A stretch of 64,000 nt of DNA from Rhizopus arrhizus. Taxonomy: Eukaryota > Mucoromycota > Mucoromycetes > Mucorales > Rhizopodaceae. Location: contig JAKZZE010000018.1 in NCBI GenBank assembly GCA_024220505.1, positions 992,001 through 1,056,000 on the forward strand, written 5' to 3'. Both the position numbers and the translations under genes were made by a program. The notes under the pieces were generated by a model. That model saw only the letters and a program-made list of their open reading frames with translations. It searched no databases and had not been told where the DNA came from. Below are positions 44,561 to 59,508 of this stretch, in pieces (within the stretch, counting starts at the first letter, position 1; every line of letters begins with the position of its first letter).

Positions 44561-44976
44561 GCTCTCTATATGCTTGATCCTTTCGAATTCGACGTCCTAC
44601 ATCACTAAACGCTGTCCCTGTCCCATCCATTTCCCCCCAGAAAACGATTCTTAAATTGGTTGCCTCAAAACTGAAGCTGAAGCCTACAATCTGTCTTCTC
44701 CTCTTTATGCATTCTTTTTCTTTTTCTTCTTTTACCCTTGATCCTGATGGGTGTTTTTGATTCCCTTGTGCTCCTTTTGATATGGCTCGGACGTTTAAGG
44801 TGTATTGAAGGCACCGCTTATTAAATTCTTTTTTATTATAATTTAAATTTATCTTTAATCGTATATATAAGATACATGTATATACATATGTATATGTGTA
44901 TATACGAAAGGAGTATAAGAGAGGATATGTGTATGTGTATAATATAGTTTCGATTAGGAAGGTAAGTCAGCTTCTT
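44561..44976. other. Intergenic stretch downstream of the Ras GAP gene
   Basis: Contains a TATA/GTATAT microsatellite-like region at 44870-44945. No gene seen. Confidence 0.45.
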
Positions 44977-47900
44977 TTAGGCAATTATTAATTCAATGAC
45001 TTCACTTGCCAACTTAGCGTTTTGCAGTACATTGGTTGATGATGCCCCAAAGGTAGGGTCTGCCAAAGCTGAGAAGCCAGCCTTATCCAACAAAGATTTT
45101 TGACTAGGAAGCTGTTTTCTGGACGTATCACTAAAGCTTGGGTCTGAACATGCTGTCAAAAGTATGGATTTAACTGATTCAATAACTAGTTGATTTGTAC
45201 AGTTTAGTACTGCCTGATTCATTTTGGGAAGAAGTGAATCATATCTAATACATAAAGTTCAATACTATAGTTATCTAAGCTATAATAGATCTTACACAGT
45301 AGAAAATATAACAGGCATTGAGCTAGCAGCCTCAGCCAAGAGTCCGTACAGGAAAGCCTTCTCATTCACGTTATCAGTCGTATGCATTTGGGTGACGAGC
45401 ATGGATACAAATAACAATGCAGTCGTTTCGTCTGTAACATCCAGTTTTTCAAAGATACACATACATCTATTTGCGTAATTGTCAAAATTATCATCATCAT
45501 CATCATCGTCTAGGTCTAAATCAGAATTGAGCAAGCCAGAAAGTCTCAAGATTTCCTTCAGTTTTTCGTTTTTAATCGCAAGCGGTAGTATTCCAGCAAG
45601 ATATCCTAACTGATGCGAACTGACCATGCTTATGTCATCTGTATGTTTGCATTCAATATCCAAGAATGTAGTTAATCCTTGAAAGATAATCTCTTTTCCA
45701 TTGTTGTAACGCAATCCTTTGAGGAAAATACTTGCAATTGCAAATGAAAAATGTGCATCAAAATTGACACCACACAAATGGTCGAGTTGTCTAGCTACAT
45801 TTGCCATTGGTTCACGAGCTGCAAGCAGGATATCAACAATAGATTCACCAGTAAAATAGCCTGCGGAATCAATGGCACGCAACACAGAAAGTAAGAGCTC
45901 TATAGCCATAGAAAATATAGGCCCATTATTTATCTCGACAAGAGCAACAGCAACCCAAAACAAAGAAAGTAAGTATCTTGAGTCTGGTGGCAGACTTTCA
46001 ACAATATTCTTGAGACACATCATTATACTAAGAACTAGATTTGGATCTGATTCATTAAAGATGGCCAAAGCTCCTCGCAGGGCTACTAGAATTTGGTATA
46101 ATAGGTCATCATCCATTTCCTCTCGTCCTAAACAGCCCAGCACAACAAAAGCCTGCGGTTGAATAGCTGGATTAAATTGGAAAGCGGTACTTGCTACCAA
46201 ACTCATCCATCGTGCACGCCAAGCATTAGCCATATCTATTTTTTTTATAAATGCAAAGTTAAAACTCGATTATTATTTTTTTACCAAATTAACTTACCAG
46301 CAGAGGGAGCACTGTACGATAAAACTTCGAATAGGGTGTTGACGATAGTTTCCAGTGCATGAAGCGATATAGGCTCAGCTATATCTGTTAGTGTTTCCTG
46401 TGTAATCGTGAATGCGCTTACGTGAGGCTTAAATAAGCCAAACAAAAGTCTAAATTTGGTATCAGAAACTTCACTAAGAACAAGCTGAAGCTTCTTTAAG
46501 TTTGCTTCTTGAAGGGGCATGCATGTACATAATGACTGAATAATATTTACAACAAGTCCATGAACAGAAGCCCTGATGAGGGTTGGGCCAGCACCAACAA
46601 CTAAAGATACAATGTGAAATATTTCGGGTACATAGCTTTTGACGGGTCCACGATTATTGAATGAAAGCATCAAAACTAATCGAAGAAGGGCAGCTATCTC
46701 ATTCCATGTCCAATGGTCTGTCAATGTTCTTGTTGGTTTGAATGACGTTTTTTGCAAAACTTTTCGTAATCTAGAAACCACTTTTCCTCGGACGGCAATG
46801 TTTGAAAGCGTCACGAACGTATCAGCCATTGCTTCAGCTTGCTGTGAACCAACCCCGTGCTCAATTGAAAATTGGATAAATGATTCAAGCACTAAATTGA
46901 GTATATCATCAATTTGTCCTATCGTCTTCCATATCTTAGCTTGAATAAGCTTATACATCTATTAGGTAACAGGTAGCATGTTAAAAATTTGTAATAAGTA
47001 AAATAGAATAATACTTACATCAGTGCGAGCTATAGTTAAATCAATTAAATTACGGAGCACTTCTTTTGTTTTAGAATTTTCTTGGTCATTATCTGCTTTG
47101 CTACTATGGCAAAATTTTGATAGGTTAGGCAACCAAGGCATCATATAATCCAGACATAAATATCTTAAAGGTTCGCTTGATTTTTGGAAGCCAATAAAAC
47201 ATTCACTTAAGAACTCCAGTGTCAAATTAGGTTGGCTTTTCGCAACTTTCTCACTAATAGCTACAACAAATGCCGTGCTATTTGCAGGTAAGCAAAGATC
47301 TAGAATAACAATTAGATTTCTTACTGTCTTTCTTTTGTGTGTCATTTGTGCCATAATACCTTTTGCATCCAGTAATTGATTACTGAGATCAAAATGAAAT
47401 GTAATACTCAAAGCATATAATAAATTATATGCAGTAAGTCTTAGATTTGGATCATCACTACCAACATTCAATAGTGCCATATTTAGCAATCTTCCTGGTA
47501 CATCATTTGGTCGAATGCTTCTTTCGGATATATTGTTGGGTCTCGTCATCTCCAATCGTCTTTTATTGTGACGAATATGCTATATGAAAAAGAGCGTTGG
47601 TATTAATTATTTTATAAGCTTTAACTCGATTATGCTTACATTCACAATGGCATCTCGTTTCATCGATGTAAATACATGCTGAGTTTTACCTTTATACTTG
47701 AAATGAAACTCGTTTACAATTTCTTGATTCCTAGTATTCGGTACAATGGTAATATCTTCAATATCCGAAATCATGTAGACATCGTTGAGAATAGTAGTAA
47801 CATTATAGAGAAATTCTTGCTTGCGAACAGTCATGACTTGCATATATTCGGCGCTCACTTTGATTGTAACAGGAACGTTAACCTTATTTTGCGCTACTCT

Positions 47901-50900
47901 ACCAGCAGGATGAAAAACGTGGCTTTGATCTGTATCCAAGGAAGCTAAAATGAAAGAGGTTTGCCAATGCTTTTTATCATAATTTTTTCGCCTTACTTGT
48001 TGATTTTGGTAAACGAAGTTCATTTGGATTAATGTATTCATACATTTCAGCCAATGTAACAGCAAAACTAAAGCGTTTGGCCAGCTTGTGTGTAATAGGC
48101 CGAGGGAACTTCTTTACAGCTTTTCGCATGTCAGAGTTGGGATTATATATGATAATGTTTGCTATATTATCATATACATCAAAAGGCAACAGTTGAACGA
48201 GCTGGATAATATACTGATTAGAAATCTCGTTTGCTTGAGTAAACAGGGTCATATCAAAAACTATTTCAATGCTTCGATTAGATGCACGTTCCAGTGTCTA
48301 TTGCCAAAAAAAAAAAAGATAAGCTTTAGCATATTTGCTGATAAAAAAAGACATACAAGTTCATCGTAATAATTACCTGTAATACATGATAAACTAGCAG
48401 TTCAAAGTCGATAGAATCAGCGATCACATTACGAGCAATATAATAAAATACAGGTCGATTCAATTTGGAAACTCCACCTTCATAGAAAATGTTTTTAGAA
48501 ATAATTAAATCCACACTTCTATGACTATTGCGACGCATGAAATCAGCATAGAGTTGATTGGCTGCTGCAAATGCATAGCTTTTGAGTCCACCAAACTCTG
48601 ATTTGGATATCTCTGTTGGTCGTCCTAACTGGGCTATAAGATTTGACATTTTATCAAATTGTTGTTTAATCTTAGTAGCTGTTTCTGGGTCAACGTGCTG
48701 ACGCATACGTCGGGTTGCAAGCTCTCTTGAAACTCGTTCCATATTATCAAACAAGACCCGGTGAAGACAATTGTAATCTTTCTGTTCCATTGGTCGAATT
48801 TCTGGTCGTACATCTTCTACTATCTTACTTCCATTCTCTAATACGGTTGTGGTTGGTGGTGGGACTTCTGATATTTCTCTTAAAAAGCTTGTGACCTTGT
48901 AGATATTGCTCGTCAAAAAGTCATTGAGAACAATCATATATGTTTCCTTTGCGCCAAACAGGACATTATTAGCCAAATTTTGAATAACCTTTGTTGCAAT
49001 CAGATGACCACGCTTCATTTCCCGAGATACTACAGTATTTGGTTTTATTAGACCTTCTGATTCAGGAGAAACAATTGCAGGACAAAAGAAGCGCAAGAAG
49101 ATGAATGCACCAACAGCAGTATATTTCGCTTCAGGATAACGTTCTCGTACAGACGTAAGAATACAATGGCAAACTTCACGAAAAGCTCTGGATTTATAAA
49201 TGCGTTAGCTACAAATAATTCGTCGTCCTCCCCTCCACTCCTTTTTTTTTATATACCTTGGTGCCTCATCTGCAGAATCACATATGGCATTTAAAAACAT
49301 TTCTGTAGCACTTACAACGTTCTGTTTGTTCCTTGCTACATCTTCCCCACTACCTACTTTAGATTGATCCAGTTCAAATGTTCTTTCTTCTGGAGACTTT
49401 TCTGCCAATTTTATAAAAACAGGTTGAAGAACGGATTTGACATAGTCAGCGCCGTTTTGCTTGGCAAAGACGGATAAAATTCGAGTAGCAATACTTGTTC
49501 GTCTCAAGAGTTCTGTTTCAGTGTCTGCGGATGAAGAAAAAGAAAACTTTTAAACAATTGGATTTTTAATTAAGTTAGTTCTTATTACCTGTATTTTGAA
49601 CTTCTTTATGAATAACAGCCTTCAATAGATCTAATGTTTTTCCTCTAGAAGCAAAGCACGCCAGAAGGGCATTAGCGGCGTCTTCAATATCAGAAGCTGG
49701 ACAAACTTCACACAGAGACAAAGAAATATGAAGGTCTTCTCCAGCAAGCATCTAGAACAAACAAGTAAATATGAAAAGATATACAAGTGGTAAATCAACT
49801 TACATCAATTACTTTTTCATAGCGGTCTGTCATAACCGTTTCAGCCAAAGTCTCAAACTCAGTACCCTGATTTAAAATGTTTGTCAAGACTTTCATGAAT
49901 GCAGTACGCATTTGTGGATCGTCATGATAGCCCATAGACAAGGAGTATTTTAAACCGGCGTCCACATTAGCACTTAAAAGGTTTGACATAGCCAAAATTG
50001 TACTTTCTTTAAGTGGAGCCAAATAAGTTGATATATTTCCCTTATGTTTCACATTTGTGTGATCAGAATAAAGATGACGCTTCATCATATCATTTTTGTT
50101 TGTCGCTTCAGAGTCTCTGCATCGGTTGAGCAGCTTGAGGAAGAATGTAAAATACTTGAAAAAGATTCTGCTCTTAATAGGCGTCGAGTCAACTTCATGT
50201 ACAGGATCTGGTGATTGAAGAGGGAGCTGATGAAGTAAGCCAACAATTGTGTTCAAACATGCCAAGTCCAATTCTCTATGTAACTTTTCTCCCTGGGTTG
50301 ATTCAAAAGTAGAATATTGAGAGGCTAAATCGGGTTTCTATAAGCAAAAACAAGTAAGAAAGAGATGCTTGCATTTTGTTTTATTTTTACCAGAGAGAAG
50401 TCGCTTGTCCATTCTACTATAATTTCTAGTAATTTGTTACGTAACCTAAACTCTTGTCGTAAAGTAACTTTATCTTTCTTCATCATTAAAACTTCAGTGA
50501 GTTGACAGAACTTGATCTTGATCTTTAATGCAGACTGCCCATTTCCAAGTTTATTTAAATATTTTGCATATTGGTCAATCAAGCTACTAAAGTCCACGGT
50601 TAATAGATTTTCAAACGACCCTTCCATGCGGTCCAATATAAGTTTCAAAACACTAATGGCTTGTTCAACAAACAAGGTATTACTTGCATTACAGATTGGA
50701 TCGCCATCAGGGCCAAAATATTTTGCCAGTACTGTTTCCATATATCTAAACAGCATTGAGTATAGAGCTGGAGATAGATCAGTTCCTAAAATCTCTTTGA
50801 CCCATTCACGAATAATAATGTTGTCACATAATAATAAATCAACCATGTCCACAACAAATCTGTTGACCATAGCTACAGATTCATTAGGGGCTGAAACGCG

Positions 50901-53900
50901 TCTTAATGCTGTGCCATCAGCAAATCCTGTTCTAGTACCAGAAGGTGAAGTAGGGGCTGTATGGCCTGCATCGACCATTAAGCAAATTCCTCCTAAGGCG
51001 GCCAAAAAACCAGCATAATTTTGCCACTCTGAAAACCTGTCTTCATCCAAGACAGTGGCTGACATGCTTGTAGTGTGTGTTTCTGCTTTGTTTATGGAGG
51101 TATTGCTGTTTGCTTGTCTATTCAGAGCTGCAGGATTTCTTAATTTATCATGCCAAGTAGGTCCAGCGCGTCTATTTGGTGTATTGGATGACGATGTTTC
51201 TTGGACCTCATCTTTAGACTCTTCATGTGGCTTAATCATAGAAGGTATCATATACTTCCATCTTTTATAAACTTCCTCCCACGCAGCAAGATTACCAGGT
51301 GCATAATGAGTCATCATACGTAATAAACGACGAATTTGCTTTTGTTGGGACTTACGTCCAGTAACGATGACATTATTAGAAGAAAGTTCTCGATAGATAG
51401 GTAGATTTTCTACAGCCATTGTAAGCGTCTGGTGGGTATCATCCATACTGTCCACTAATTGAGCTTCAATACAGACAAGTCCAAAACAATCGATAGCAGA
51501 AGAACAAATTTCAATATCTGAAGAACAAAGCAAAACTAAAAGCGCAACTTCTATAGCTATAGCACATTGTAAATGCTCCTTTGCATCAGATCCTTGGGTG
51601 GCAACATCCTGTTGATAGATGTTAATCATTTTATTACTTTCTCTCTTTTTTTTTTTTTTGAGTATCTTACTTGATTTGCTTTAAGAAATTCATTTCTGGC
51701 CTCAAATAACCTTTTTAATAAATCCAATAAACGTTTTAGGCTATCATCTCTTTCTCTCATATCCAGTAGTTGCTTAGCTAAGGTGAATATGACTTGAGAA
51801 CCGACTTTCCAAAAGGATTCCATAAAGATAGGGGTTGGACCCCACTCTAAGATGTAGTCCGGTGAGTGTAGTTTGAACAAGCACATTGCTGCCGCATCTC
51901 TAACATATTGATCTGGCTCACGAAGGCAATTGGTAATGGCAACCATGGCCATTGCATTTTGTTCGAGTCGTTCATTGTCATTTCCCTAAAATACATGTGT
52001 TGGATATGTAGGTTATTAATATTTTCTTTTTTTTTTTTTTTACTCGAATTGCAAGTTTTGGATCTGTCTGATATAGCCGCAACATATCCAAAATCAATTC
52101 CAATCTTTCACTGTTTTGATCCACTCGAACAATGTTTTCTCTTCTTGATCTTTTATCGGTTGTTGAGCTAATGATGTTTTGTTTTCTAGCATTAGACACA
52201 GAGCTTGTGCCGTTCATATCTAATTTTGAAAAGTCTTTGTTTGCAAACTCAACAAAGAGTTTTCTTAATGGGCCAGCTAATGAATCATATAAAGTAACAA
52301 TAGATGGGTTCCAAGGGAGTCTGTTTTCCTCTGATGCTATAGCCAAACATGCTTTGACTAAACTGATTTTAAATAAAGTAGGAGCACGGCTATCCAAACA
52401 AGAAGAGAATATGTTGCGTAAAGCATGTCGCGGGTTCAATCGAAACATGGCTACCATACAATCTGCCAAAAGAGTTCGATGATCAATGATGATCCCAAGA
52501 CCGTTCATCAAACTATCAGCAATCAAAGGCTTCTCTGAATCAAATAATTGTCCTCTTAGCTCGTTTTCTACTTCAGGTACGATACGTCGAAGAGCTGAAG
52601 AATCTGTCTTTGATACATAAGTTGCAGCTTTACAAATATCCACATAACAAATAGTCGCCAGTTCTGCCATTCTACCTCCTTTTAAAGATGTCCTTAATGT
52701 GTTTAAGAACATGGCCTTTTTATACAAAAATGAAAGGCATATATTACTAAATAATGTTTAGCATGTATAAAGTGAGATTTTTACCTTTTTAGAGTTTACT
52801 GATCTTGCAACATCGGGAGAGTCTAAGGAATAAAGGATATCTGGACAAAGAACTAATAACATGGTCTGTAATGGCCATAAGATTGCCTTCTTTCTTGTTG
52901 TATCAGCTAAAGATAAACAGATTTCGAATAATATATCTGGTCCACCATCTAGTTTTTTTTGGCTTTGACACAGTTGCATAAATTCACCAGGATATGTCTC
53001 AATCCAGCCCCAAATAGATCTGCGTAAAGTAGCTGCTACGATTAATTGTGTCGCTTTTTTCAAGTGCATAAAGCTGTTACAAAATTCTATAATAGGAAAG
53101 TGTGTTAAAAATACGCAAAATAAAAACAATGCATCCTTACCTGTCAAGACGGTTGCCAAACGTTTAGAATTTAATGAGCAACATTCAAGTAATCTCATAT
53201 CGGATGTTTCAGGATTTTCATCACTTGTGGTTGATAAGTACAGTATACGCGCTTTGATCTTTGTAAAGACTATATTCCAATTACTTGCACTTAGATATGT
53301 TATTACTCTGCTGGATGCCTTATAAATGTCCAATACAATATCTGCTGATGTCCTTGAAATATTGCTAGGTGTATAGTATTCAGATCGAGTGATTTGGGTT
53401 ACATGGTTGGTAGCTTGGCCGTATTCTCTTTCTTCCATAACAGTTGTTTGATGCATTATACGGGACATAACATTCATGATTGACTTTGCTAATGAGTCCT
53501 CAAAAGGTGGTGGATCATCCATTTCTAAAGGCAATGGTCCATCATTAAATGACCATCTACTTTGATGATTGGAACTATCGAAGCTGTGTATTGATCCTTC
53601 ATAGCTATTCTTTGCTGTAGAAGGATTATCACCCTTTGAATCACGCATACACTGCCAATGGTATTGCATACAGGCTGATAATAAACGTAAAACGAATAAT
53701 TGTGATTGCAGGTTTTCAAGTGGAAAATTCTCTTCATTAGAAGGCATCTAAATAAATAAAAAAGGATAAGAATAACTCTTTATAATCTTAACTCTCTTAT
53801 TTACTTTAATACTGTCTAATAAATTCAGTAAGGTAATTGTAATTGTCGGTAATCTAAACTTTGATAATTCAATCAAAGCAGTAACTATTTTTTTTAAAAA

Positions 53901-54220
53901 AGTTTAATTCCCCGCAGTTGGTATTTCTTTCTTTTTTTTTTGGTTACCTCTAAAAAAATGGTGTTGAAAAAAAAAAAAAAAGAAAAAGAGAAAAAAAGAA
54001 AACTTTAAATGAGAGAATAGTAATGTGTTTATATCAACTCACGTTTGATTGACTAAAGGATCATTTTGTAATGCATCTAATTTCTTTCCACTATTGCTAG
54101 GTAGCTGTAACCAAGCTTTCATTATTTTTCTGCTTTTATATAAATTTTAATTTTTTAAACGTTTACCCTAACAAGTATACGATTCACTAAACTCGCAATA
54201 AGTTTTGTGTCTGGACTCAT
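44977..54220 (-). CDS. Neurofibromin/IRA-type Ras GTPase-activating protein
   Basis: Some 20 exons over 9.2 kb form one giant protein, roughly 2,600 residues by my estimate. The start MSPDTKLIASLVNRIL (54220) and the helical repeats after it match fungal IRA proteins. The RasGAP domain lies at about 49500-48400: LLRRTSIATRIL has the Arg-finger position, and FLRFFCPAIVSPESEGLI is the hallmark FLRF block. The Sec14-PH module follows (48250-47600: LLPFDVYDNIANIIIYNPN; ITHKLAKRFSFAV; DDVYMISDIEDITIVPN-like strand), then a long HEAT-like C-terminal half (MPWLPNLSKF, WVAVALVEINN) ending in LLPKMNQAVL. NF1/IRA proteins switch Ras off and so lower cAMP or MAPK signalling; the Sec14-PH part binds lipids. 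No stop or frame change was seen that splicing does not remove. Confidence 0.93.
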
Positions 54221-56300
54221 CTATAGCATTCAAAAAGAGAAGGTTATGTGATTTGCAATTAGATCTTGTCGGGAAAGAAAAAAAGAGGGAAGAAAATTGA
54301 TTTTTTCAAAAAAAGGGAATAAAAAAGGAACGGTTAAATAAAACTCTTACTGCTGCCTTTCTTTCTATCTATGCGGACAATAAAATAAATTTGTTTGCTC
54401 CCCTCCCCCCATTTTTTCTCCCCTCTGATTTACTAATTTGACTGACGCACAAAAAAATATTTTCGATACGCGTTCATTCTAATACAAATTCTTTAAATAC
54501 TTTGCGTTCAAAGATAAAAGCTTTTTAACGAGTGGACTGTAATTTTTTTAACTTTGTATTTTAATATTTTTATTTCAAAATAGGTTCAAGTGGTTAAATG
54601 CGCGTCAAAATGATCTTGATTATTCTTTTTTTATAGTTATTTCATACAACCTATTGTTCACGCCAAAAAAATAAATAACAGATATAATAGTCTTGTCTTT
54701 ATAATAATTTTATTGTTTTATTTTAATTAGGATTGTCTATCTATCTTTCTGTTACTGTTTAGTAATATTAGCCTTTTATCTTTTAAGGAGCAATGTAATT
54801 AGGATAGCCCTTTTTATAGAAGTTGTCAAGGTAACTGAGTTATATCAGTTTGCAAAATAATAATACGTGCTATTAATGAAGTCTTGTTTTTGACTATCAT
54901 TTTTTGCATATTCTTCCCTTTTTTTTTTTTTTTTTTTTTTTTTAATACTTAAACAATGATCGTCTTTGCATTTTTTTTTGGTTGTGTAGCCTATTTGATC
55001 AAATTTTTATTATCTGACAATTGCTATTGAATTGGTGACAAGTATTAGTTTGTATTAATACATTATGTTTCAAGTTCACATTCAGATTTCAATACTTGTT
55101 CTTAATTAAAGTTTTATTCTTTAAATAAAATCAAACTTTTTATTTGTTTGTTTGGAACCAGCTCCCCTTATTTTAAAATCTGTATAATGCAGGTCAAACT
55201 ATGTATGGTAATGATACTTTACTAACCTCACCATTCTCAGAATCACCCTTTTATTTACATGCAAAACATGATGCCATGTTGACTTATCTTTTTTTCTAAA
55301 CAAGTAAGGTTAACCATCCTTAATTTATTCTATTTACCCTTTAAATATATTTATTGTTTTATCTTATTTCAATGTTATTATTATATAAAGCATATATTTA
55401 AAGATAACATATATTTTGGTTTAATAAAATCTCAAACTTTTTCTTTAGCAAAAATAGATTTGTCAATCAAATTTTTAAAAATATAGAATAGTTTTAATTC
55501 ATTACTTACACGTTATAAGACATTTAAATCAATTATTTTTTATCATCAAGATTTAATTTTTTTTTATATGAGAAAGTAATAGGATCTTTTTTAATAATGA
55601 ATGTACGTTGTTAGGTTAGCAATTTCTTGAACCAAAAAGCCAAAATCGTTTGACTAAAACAGTAAAAAATAATGCAGCTCACTTTCTGGATTTAAATTTC
55701 GTATAATGGTTTTCGTATGAAACAAAAGAAAGTATACTCGGAATTCAATGCTTATTTGATCCAAGTTAGGAGAAATAAATCAAATTACAAGAAATAAAAA
55801 CACGAATGAAGCAATTTGCAATAGTAAACATACTTGCAAAATGAATTACAAACAAGACAAATAATTTGGATTTATTAACTTGTCAAATCCTTTAATACTT
55901 TTCTTTTTATATGTAATGAAAGATAGTCCTACCTTCTCAATATTAACAATACAAACAGTTCTAATCAATCAAAGGAATACTAGAGACCTCTAGGATTTGT
56001 TTGATTGATTTTTTTTATAGTAGATGTTTTATTAAAGCAAAAATAATCATTACTGAGAGTATTCATTTTTATTTACAACCTTTGAACCGTCATCCTATAT
56101 CTTTACATACCTCTCGATACATGTAGATGCTTTTCTTCAATTACTGTATGTTCTCCAGAATTGATATATACATTATTTCCAGAAAGCATTATCGCTTTTT
56201 TTTTTTTTTTTTTTTGTGAGGATTTTATTCTAGTACCGTCTCCAGACGAGCACTGTTACAAAAAAGTGAAAATTACAACAATCAATATAATAAATTGTAA
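54221..56300. other. Gene-free AT-rich interval
   Basis: Upstream region of the Ras GAP gene. T25 run at 54919-54943. No exon supported on either strand; composition is strongly AT-rich with many stops. Confidence 0.5.
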
Positions 56301-56600
56301 TATTTCTACATTTCTTGACGATGTAAATTTTCACTGTGGATTCGTCTGAGTAGTGCTGTAGCTCTTGCTGTTGCTTCATTTGGCCAGAAAGGTGTATCTT
56401 CAAAAATATATTTCCAGTGTAGCATCCATAAGCTCAAGGCTCCACAGAAAGCATTATCACGTTTCTACAAATTTTATAATGCGATGCACATAAAAGCAAT
56501 AGGCACGACGTTTATTCTTGAAAACAATGTGCCATTGGCTGAAAAATGGGGGGAGCGAATAAAATTGTTCATTGTCCGCAGTCATCGGTTGGAGATGCTG
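56280..56600 (-). pseudogene. LINE relic, tryptophan-rich end of reverse transcriptase
   Basis: On the minus strand 56460-56300 reads FCGALSLWMLHWKYIFEDTPFW, then EATARATALLRRIHSENLHRQ. This parallels FGTLLLTLWRNQWSFIFDGRPF in the element at 35.2 kb. The preceding part (FIRSPHFSANGTLFS) is broken by stops. A small 3' fragment of the same LINE type. Confidence 0.45.
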
Positions 56601-57767
56601 CAAGGGTATTACTTCAAATAGAATTAACCATTCTATGCTTATTCCAGAGATTTTAAATTTCCCCTAAATATAATTTTTATTTTCTTTCGTTAAAAAAAAA
56701 GTAGTAAATTTTATTTACATGCTCATCTAAAAGGAAACTGAACGGTTATATATTTTAGTCGTTCCCAGCATTGATATCGCGATTTGTCACACCAGCAATC
56801 AAATGAAATGATTTTAATTTAAATAGTAAAAACAAAGTAAAATATATAAGCTCTTTTGCTATTCTATCACTCGAAATCTGACTTGGAGTAATTGTGCTTG
56901 TACATTATGTCAATTCGTTTTACTTGATAGTATTTATTACATATAATTTAATTACATTACATAAGGAGCTTACCCATTTAAGGTATGGAAAAGCGTATTT
57001 CAAATTTATTCTACTTATTTACAGAGCACATCCAACCTTTCTTATAGTAACAAATTACTCAAAAGCATCAGTATTTCTCAAACCATGCATCAAACTTGAG
57101 TAATCTAGTTCTAGTCCAACTTTTAATACTGAAAAGGAGTAGATCTTATTGAAGTGTCATCAATTATATGCTTAAAACTTGTATCAAAAGCACATGTTTA
57201 AACAAAATTTGAACTTGGAACAAAAGTTACTTAACCAAGATTAAGGTGTTTATGCTTTCTAAAAACATAATCACAGCAAGCTTGAAGCATACAATTGATT
57301 TTTCGCATCACTCCTATCTAAAAACACTACAAGATCACAAAAGAAAAAAAAAACTCCCATTCAGCAAAAGGTTTGAAACTGAGATGCTATCTACTTTTGT
57401 GCTTACAAAGCAGGTTTTACTCTGCCTTTATAAAAAGTAGAACTGGCTCTAATAATTTCAAGGGATCATAAAAAATGTTTGATATACAAATGATAGTCCT
57501 TTTATTCACCCTTTTACTTGTTTTCTTATTTTATTAAATAACTACTTCAAATCACTAACGATACTGTCTTCATAAATGGTTCATAAAGAGATAGCCTTTT
57601 ATAAAATACTACTCACTCATTTAAACGAAATCAGTGTACAATACTTTTTCTTTTGTTTTCTAACATGTGCTTTGCTTTATGTTAAGTGTATCCTATCGCG
57701 TAAACAAATGACTTTTTTTTTTTAATTAATTAAAATAAACTATGTCTACTTGATGAGAAAAAACATG

Positions 57768-57798
<31 letters not shown>

Positions 57799-58249
57799 GT
57801 GATTAAATAATATTTTGTATAGAAACAATAGTAATATAAAAAAAATAATAGCCGATTTGTGCTATTATGATAATAAATTTCATGATTTTGAAACAAACGA
57901 TTTGATCAATGATAAGTAACTGATCAATTCTTTTGATTGTAGATCGGCGTGTAAACAAAGACCTAAATAAAGTATTCATGTTTGTATTTTTATTGCTTTA
58001 ATTCTGTTTGTGATATATCAAATTGCTCAATCAAAGAGATATAAGTAAGAGTCTGATTTAATAGGATAAAAGAATGTATTTGTTATAAATGCATAAAGTT
58101 ATAGATTTAAACACTACTAAAACAACTGAAAATAGACAATAAGAAATCACTATGAAGACTCTTTTATTCCTAAAAATCAGTTCAAAGTTAAAAAGGTACA
58201 CATTAAGAAAGTTACCATCCATTTACTGTAAAATCGAATCAACCCTCCA
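56601..58249. other. Gene-free AT-rich interval
   Basis: No gene recognised. A26 run at 57773-57798. Two short plus-strand frames (near 56894 and 57246) have no family features and are not called. Confidence 0.5.
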
Positions 58250-59020
58250 AATACCTGAACAAAAGTCAAAGAAGAAATACAGCGCCTTAATGCTAAACTC
58301 GAAGCCTAACAACGTCAACTAATCGGCATGACAAACCAAATCGTTCAACATGGTACAGAATTTTCTCCTTTAACCCAAGTTACTGTCAACATCCAAGTTC
58401 CTTCCGCACTTTGGCATAATACCTCACAGCCCCAAGCCCCTAGTTATTCCACTATTTCAAAACAACAGTCACGCCGTTAACAACAGCAAGCATCCGCTGC
58501 TCGGTTACTCCAACCATCTTCCCAGAATCAGCGATTTCAGTACTTATTCATTCCAACTAAAGCCTAGGTTCCCGTTGATCAACCTTGTGCTCGCTTTCGT
58601 AAATTGGGTATCAATAATGCCCGGATATTAGACATCCACTATCCCGACCGTAATGTTACTGCTTTTTTGTTTCACAATGACTATGCTACGGACTTCACAG
58701 AACAACTAAGATGATTCAATATTGAACTCAAGCATGATTTTAACCCTTGTGACGGCGAGGTATTTAAGGGTCCCAAACTCTTCTGTTTGCCTAAAAACAT
58801 GAAAAAGATGCGAAAGCTATGGAATTTCACCAAGTACGCATGAAAAAAGCTCTTGAACATATTCGTACGCCAATCAAAATATGCTGTAACGAAATACGTT
58901 TATGAACAGAACTGGATCTCTGAGACCACCTTAGATCAAATTAACCAACGCCGTTTCTTGGAACCTGCTGCAATTTTCAGGAGAAACTCCTCATATCCAC
59001 CTCCCAGTCGAGAAGGATGA
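58250..59020 (+). pseudogene. LINE ORF1 (gag-like) relic
   Basis: A plus-strand frame with many stops reads KVKEEIQRLNAKLEA, QVTVNIQVPSALWHN, RLLQPSSQNQRFQYLFIPTKA, then PCARFRKLGINNARILDIHYPDR, TAFLFHNDYATDF, FNPCDGEVFKGPKL and, after a frame change, NWISETTLDQINQR. I recognise this as the first ORF of Mucorales LINEs (LRKLGINNSRILDIHYPDRNV box). Stops occur after GAAGCC (TAA), CGCCGT (TAA) and CTAAGA (TGA); each is one C to T change away from Gln or Arg codons. No polymerase ORF follows. Confidence 0.6.
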
Positions 59021-59508
59021 CGGCATGGGAAGATATATCATTCTTTATTAGACAAAGCATCCAAAAGTGTCATTTAATCATGATTGCTTCAAATATTTCA
59101 TTATTTAATGCCGGCGGTCTTCCTAAACAAGCAATTCAACCTATCCTTACTATTGCTACTAACCTATCTCTATTATTGTTATCGAAACATGGACACTATC
59201 ACCTAATCGCTACAACACTTCTTGGAAATAATTTCATACATATGAATAATTTGTCAATTCATTCAACGTACACCAAGGCCAAATTGGGATTGCATTCATT
59301 CTCCTTTACATGCATTTTTATATTGATTTTCTATTACTTTTGCCTATCCTTTTTTATCTTTTATCTTAAGGGCTTTTAGCTTCTTTTCTCCACTTGAGAT
59401 GCCCAGGGCAATTTAGCTATCAAGTAGCTACGTGTTCATTGTTGGTCTTTTTTTTTTTATTTTGTTACAATTAACAAAATTTGTTTATTTAACCGTATTT
59501 GTTGGTTC

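Noticed and set aside
50512..51018. Open frame of 168 residues opposite the Ras GAP gene
   Set aside because: Lies antisense to a long conserved exon and has no family features.
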